Source: Gnetum montanum
Lineage: Eukaryota > Streptophyta > Gnetopsida > Gnetales > Gnetaceae
DNA: 64,000 nt
Direction of reading: 5' to 3'
Assembly (NCBI GenBank): GCA_015680685.1
Contig: MNCI01004325.1
Location: 1 to 64,000, forward strand
Shown here piece by piece: positions 59,250-64,000 of the stretch (the stretch's first letter is position 1; the number at the start of each line of letters is the position of its first letter). The notes below the pieces were generated by a model that was not told where the DNA came from, made no database searches, and was given only the letters and a program-made list of their open reading frames with translations. Made by a program: the position numbers and the translations under genes.

Positions 59250-61173
59250 TACCCCCATGACTGAATGAAAACTCGTCCTCGAGTTCCTTACAAAATATTG
59301 AGAAGGTATGGGATTATTGACTTGAATGACACTAATGGTGAATGGGATGATGTGTGAACGGATCATCATTATAATACATGGCAATATTAGTGTTCATGAC
59401 CTCAAGAGTGAACACTATACACATTTGATATCTAGCCTTATTTGGCAGCTAAGAGAGAAGAGAGAGAAAACAAGAAGATGTGTTGCTACCGATGCCAAAA
59501 TTGCACCTTCCATTGTCCATCCATAACCGTGCCATCAATCTTGTTCCTTGCATGACTATTCCAACACTGGTCCATCCTAAGTGTTTCCTCTAGCTCTAGT
59601 CCATTATTGTATGATTTCCATCTACACACACAACACAATTTCATATTAGCAAGGATAAATAAATCACAATGCAATTGATACGGTGTACGGTTTATTGGCT
59701 AAGTTGTGATATGGCTAATACAAATTTTGGAGATATAACACTAATGACTACCCAAGGTGTAGGGGTTAGGAGAAAATTGAAAAAATTGGACCAGGACCCC
59801 CATGACTAAGAGCGATCCTCTGGTAGCGATAGAATGGAAAAATAGAAGGAAAAAGAAAGATGGAGAAAAAGAAACAATGGCAATGCTGATAAAATGGATG
59901 TTAGAGGTGGAAATGAACAAAATAAATGTTAATTGCAGAAATGTTTAAGGGAAAGAAGTTAACTGATGCACCAAACAGGAATGCCAGTGGGTCCTCCCCA
60001 AAGCAGGATCATGCCCTTAATGCCCTGACAATCCCACATTCAAAGAGTCCGTAGGCTCTGGAAATGTCATTTGGAAGTAAGAGTTAAAGTGTTAACCACA
60101 AGAATTTACCAAAAAGAAAATAATGTATCAACCAAAATATAGACTACTGATACACCCGGTAATGAGGTGGAAAAATGGAGAAGAATGATGAGGAGAAGAG
60201 AATGGAATAGAGTCCTAAGAACAAGGTGGTGTATAGCCCCTTATGTATTAATGGTTAATGTGACTTAGTAGATCTCATTCCAAATCCAGCCTCAAATAAT
60301 CCACATTTAGTGACTTTGCATTAATACACTTGGTCAATCCATCCACTTGAAGTAGCAAGAATGCTTCTGCCAAAGAGTCACCACCATTCTAAAGAAATGA
60401 GAAAGGAAAGAGTAGGAAGCAAGAGAGGGCCTTAGTTAGAAGGAACATGTTTGTTTAGTTCCATAACCAGTGCTTGTAGCCCAGAGGATTATTTTTTCTA
60501 AGGAATGTGCTTTGAATTCTCACTATTTTTTTCTCTTCTCTTTTTTTTTTTTTTGCTTGAGAACCACACCATGCAAAGACTTATTATTTTTATTAGCTTA
60601 GCTTCCCGATAATGGAGCAACGTCGAAATGGTAAGGAAAACCCAAGAAGAAAAAATCCAAGCACCCAAGAGAATGGCTAGCACAAATGCATCAAATCCCC
60701 TTGAAGTCACATCCTTTTCAGACCTTGAGTCCTTCCTTAGTTTGAGAACTACTCAATCACCAATTCATTGATAGTTCTATTATTAAGAAAGGGATTGTAC
60801 AGTTCCAAGCCAAGAGAGATCATAGAAATTCATGGATGCATGGATGACGTGGACTCATTGCTTGTTATATCAAAAGAACCATACCTTAGTATCAGCATTA
60901 TAACTCAAAGGTAAAAACTAAATATTAAAAATCAGTGGAATACAGTTCATACCACCATCAAGAGCACTTATTAGGTGACAAACCTAACAAAATAAATAAA
61001 CACACAAAGAAATGAAAGAGTATAAATGATGTTGCAAAACAAAAATAAGAGAAGTTAAAGGAATTTGTAAAATAAAAACTTAAAAATGAACTGAGGGCCT
61101 CAAATGATCAACAGAGGTGGCCATCTCCCCCATGACTGATTTGGAAGGGGGAGATCTAAAATAATGAGTGAGG
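59250..61173 (-). other. E7 3' non-coding region
   Basis: Close match to 1593-3585 of E1, with the pyrimidine tract at 60525-60555 and further AGTCATGGGGG copies near 59800 and 61130. No credible ORF. Confidence 0.75.
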
Positions 61174-64000
61174 TCATCCCTTCTCCGAGGTATTATGTGC
61201 ATTGACCATTCTAGATTCATGGTAAGGTTTGGTTTGTTGCACATTAACTAGTAATCTCTTATCGAAGAACTTGTTTGAATTTTTTAGGAGTTTTCAACCT
61301 CTCCCAATTGATGTTTTTAGGTTAAGATTTGGAAGTTGGCGACGCTCTTGCTCCAGTGCATCTATGCTTTCGACATGAGTGCAAGTTGTTCCATCAGTTA
61401 GTTCGATGCATGTTGGTGAGTTACTCTCTTGATCAGCTATCAACCACTGGGTGTCTTCTTGTTGTGTGGTTACTACATACAAACACTTTTGTATGTCAAT
61501 TTCTTGTGCATACCGGTTGCATGCAGGCAATGCTGAACATTCCTATACAAAATCACACCCTATATCACTGTATGTGATGCATGGAACTCTCTTCTTCTTG
61601 ATCTTCCCAAAAGTGTTTTCCTTAGATATTTCCAAGGAAAGATCACGGATTCCTAGGTGTGCATTTATGGCACTTAACCATGCCCTTCCCATTATTATTG
61701 GAAAGTCCCTTTATCATTGTTTACTTGTATCACTAGGAAATCAGCTGGATACAACCACCCACACACAATGGTAACAATGTCCTCCAGCGGTCTCAAGGGG
61801 ATAGTGATGGAATGGTCGACTAGCTCTAGTCGAATATTACTCTTCCTTAATAGAGGCAGGTTCTAGGATTTGTACATCTCTTGTGATATTAAGTTGACTT
61901 CGGAACCTGAGTCCAGAAGAGCTTTACTTGGTTTATTCCTAGTGACTTGGACATAGATTAAAGGACTTCCAGGATCAGATAATTTCTTGGGAAGGTGGCC
62001 CACCTTAATCTAGTCAGTAACAACATGTGTTAACATGACTGTATGCGTTGAGCTTGATGTTTGGTTTGAAGGGAGATTTGAAGCCTTATTTGATAGGAAC
62101 ATATTCAAATGTTCAATTGCTTGTGATTGTGAGGGCTTGGTTGGACTGTTGGTTCTAAAGAAAGGTATTTTCTTCATAAAATTGTCAGAACCAACTGTGG
62201 GTTGAGGATTCATAGCCCTCGTGACATTGTATTGTTGTGGTTGAGTGGGGAGTTCCCATTGCATTGCTAGAGTAGGTGGTAATGGAGCTATCGGTATGAG
62301 AGTTGTGAATGGATTTGGAGGATGGTATGTCTATAGGCTATCTCCCCTAGGAGAATGAGTCTTATAAGACTCCTGAGCTTGGTAGTGACATTGTGGTGTC
62401 ACATGACCAACAAAGTCACGTGGAGAGATTGGCTGCTACACGTAGTAGCCATATGGATCTAGTTGCTGGTAGGGGTATTGTTGCCTTGGTGGTCGCATTC
62501 CCCATGACTATGGGTATTGCCACTATTGGTGTTGCTCAATAGGTTGTGGCAGAGTTCCACTTGGATAATACATTAAAGGTTGGTGGAACTACCTTGGGTT
62601 ACCTTGGGGATAAGTTAACCATTGGGGTGCTTGTCGTTTATTAGGTCGTGGGTTGAGTGCATACACCCCAAACTCTTGAAGATGTGAGATCACTAGGAAA
62701 CATCCCTTAGGATGGTCGTATTGGCATATCTTACATCCACCACCATTTTCTGTATCTGAATCCACAACCTCTTCAGTAATGGCCATTTTACCCTTACCTT
62801 TGTTATGTGCATTATCCACTTCTCTCTTTTTCTTTTTGTCATAGTCACTACCTCGCTCCCTAGACTCTTCTACGATTTTAAGAACAATTTCAAACCTACT
62901 ATCTAGGGAGTCCCACATTTGGTCCACCTTTGTTGATACCTCTATTATTAATTTTTGGAGTGGCAAGGTTTTCCTATTTACCATCTCTTCAAGTGGTGAC
63001 TCTTCCTCCTCCTCACAGAATCTTACTCCCCTTTTTCTGAGAGAAGGATCTCGGTTGTACTCTTCCGCACTTTCTCTCTTACATAGCTCCCCCTCTTCCT
63101 TGGCTACTTGCTCTAGCAATCTATGAACCTGATGAGACCTAAGCTCTGATAATCTCCCTTGGGCATACATTCCAAGGGTTCTCCTTGTTTCATGCCTAAG
63201 TCCATATACGAGATGGCGTAGTTGATCCCGCTACGAATAACCATGGCCTGGGCAATGATGTAATAGTGCATAATAATGGCCCATGGTAGTATCCAAGGGT
63301 TCATGATTTCCCTGCTTTCATCCTTTGATTTGCTTCTGTATGTTAGACACTCAAGAATATGTTTGGTACTTATCATTAAATAGTTCTAACATTGTACTCC
63401 ACCTCTAAATAGATTCCAGTTCTAAGGACCGGTACCAGCTTTCCACTTCTTTCACTAGTGTCCTTGGGAACAACTTCAGTTTTTGCCATTCTTTCTCTAT
63501 GTTCTACAGGGCACATGCATCATGGAATTCTTGTAAATGGTTTTGAGGATCAACATTGTATCCCCCCTCAAACTGTGGGATGTTATTCATGTCTAACCTC
63601 TTGATCCTACTATCTTTTTGGTGCCTTGAGGAAACTCTTATGGCCTCCATTATTTCTAGCATGCTTCTAATTGTGAGTAGGGGTTCTTCATGGTCATCCC
63701 ATTCATAGCATCTATGGTGTCTATGTGGTTCCCTACTCTCCCTTCTTCCATGTCTTGATTCCTTAGAGTGTCCTCATCCTCGTTCTCGACTGTCTCGTCA
63801 ATGTTTTTCACTTTGTTTACCTTTATCCTCATGGTTAGTTTCCTTATGACTATGTCCAAACACTGAAGGAGAGGGTGAAACTGATGATGAAGGTGAAGAA
63901 GAAGGAGAACCATCGCCATGATGGTGTTTTTTGCCTTCTCTTCTGTGGTCTCGGCCCCAATTGTGATCACGATCAGAACGTCTGCCCTTAACATGTGTTT
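61174..64000 (-). pseudogene. E7 gag-protease, partial, best-preserved protease active site
   Basis: Enters from the right edge with a His/Arg-rich stretch (DHNWGRDHRREGKKHHHGDG) and a Ser/Pro run. The capsid core follows at 63700-63250 (FEGGYNVDPQNHLQEFHDAC). 62589-63170 is open and includes the acidic helix and a zinc knuckle CKICQYDHPKGC (CX2CX3HX3C). Then come a Pro/Gln/Tyr linker (62590-62010) and a retropepsin-like domain with an intact LLDSGSEVNLIS (61896-61913). GRAWL-type sequence and the C-terminal LNLKTSIGRG (61294-61530) follow. Several TAG/TGA stops replace Trp or Arg codons, so it is not functional. It is the best guide to the ancestral protease. Confidence 0.8.

Larger units (their letters stand above)
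58521..64000 (-). mobile_element. E7: gag-protease LTR element, right part off-window
   Basis: The 3' LTR at 58521-59249 has the family termini. The internal order on the minus strand is gag, protease, non-coding region. The gag N-terminus and 5' LTR lie beyond 64000. The left half of its target duplication would be GTTGC (58516-58520). No pol domain occurs between the protease and the LTR. Confidence 0.85.

Noticed and set aside
1-64000. tRNA or rRNA genes
   Set aside because: I saw no cloverleaf-like A and B boxes outside primer-site fragments; a tRNAscan run would be decisive.

Overview
The window is nuclear DNA of a land plant, most likely a seed plant with a large, repeat-filled genome. 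The evidence is nested LTR retrotransposons of plant Ty3/gypsy and Ty1/copia type, plant-type LINE fragments, and one intron-containing nuclear gene for a plastid ribosomal protein. A gymnosperm is possible, but I cannot prove it. The DNA is AT-rich, and many differences between repeat copies are C/T or G/A changes at CpG, as expected for old methylated repeats. I see no bacterial or viral operon, CRISPR array or tRNA/rRNA gene. Essentially all transposon ORFs carry stops, frameshifts or lost catalytic residues.

Region 1 (1-24988) is one large minus-strand Tat-like Ty3/gypsy element, here E3, with LTRs of about 3.15 kb. Its order is gag, protease, extra RNase H, RT, RNase H/integrase, 3' accessory ORF. 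Two smaller elements of another family sit inside it: E1 (766-7605, target duplication GCGTG) in its left LTR and E2 (11981-18010, target duplication CATAT) in its pol. E2 contains a 996-base N gap.

Region 2 (24989-31849) is a gene island. PSRP4, for the plastid 30S protein bTHXc/S31, has three exons at 26867-27517 and lies between two decayed LINE fragments.

Region 3 (31850-55911) is one minus-strand element, E4, of the same family as E1/E2. It is split by a 1.1-kb insertion (32150-33254), a nearly complete Ty1/copia element (34074-39333) and a plus-strand relative, E6 (46295-55096, target duplication ACATG). With the insertions subtracted, E4 is about 8.9 kb, against 8.8 kb for E6.

Region 4 (55912-64000) holds unclassified AT-rich DNA, a probable LTR end with a tRNA-Asp-like primer site (58507-58520), and the 3' part of another family member, E7, which starts at 58521 and runs off the window.

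The main result is the E1/E2/E4/E6/E7 family. LTRs begin TGATG and end CATCA, the primer site matches tRNA-Asp, and the coding region is gag or gag-protease. I find no RT, RNase H or integrase in the sequenced parts, so these look like pol-less elements that depend on another element. E6 and E4 also carry a second long ORF in the 3' 'env' position, with a resemblance to the putative plant transposon protein domain plus a long coiled coil. In E6 an internal LTR-promoter-like block precedes it. The U3 regions contain arrays of short palindromes (GATATC type) just upstream of the TATA box.
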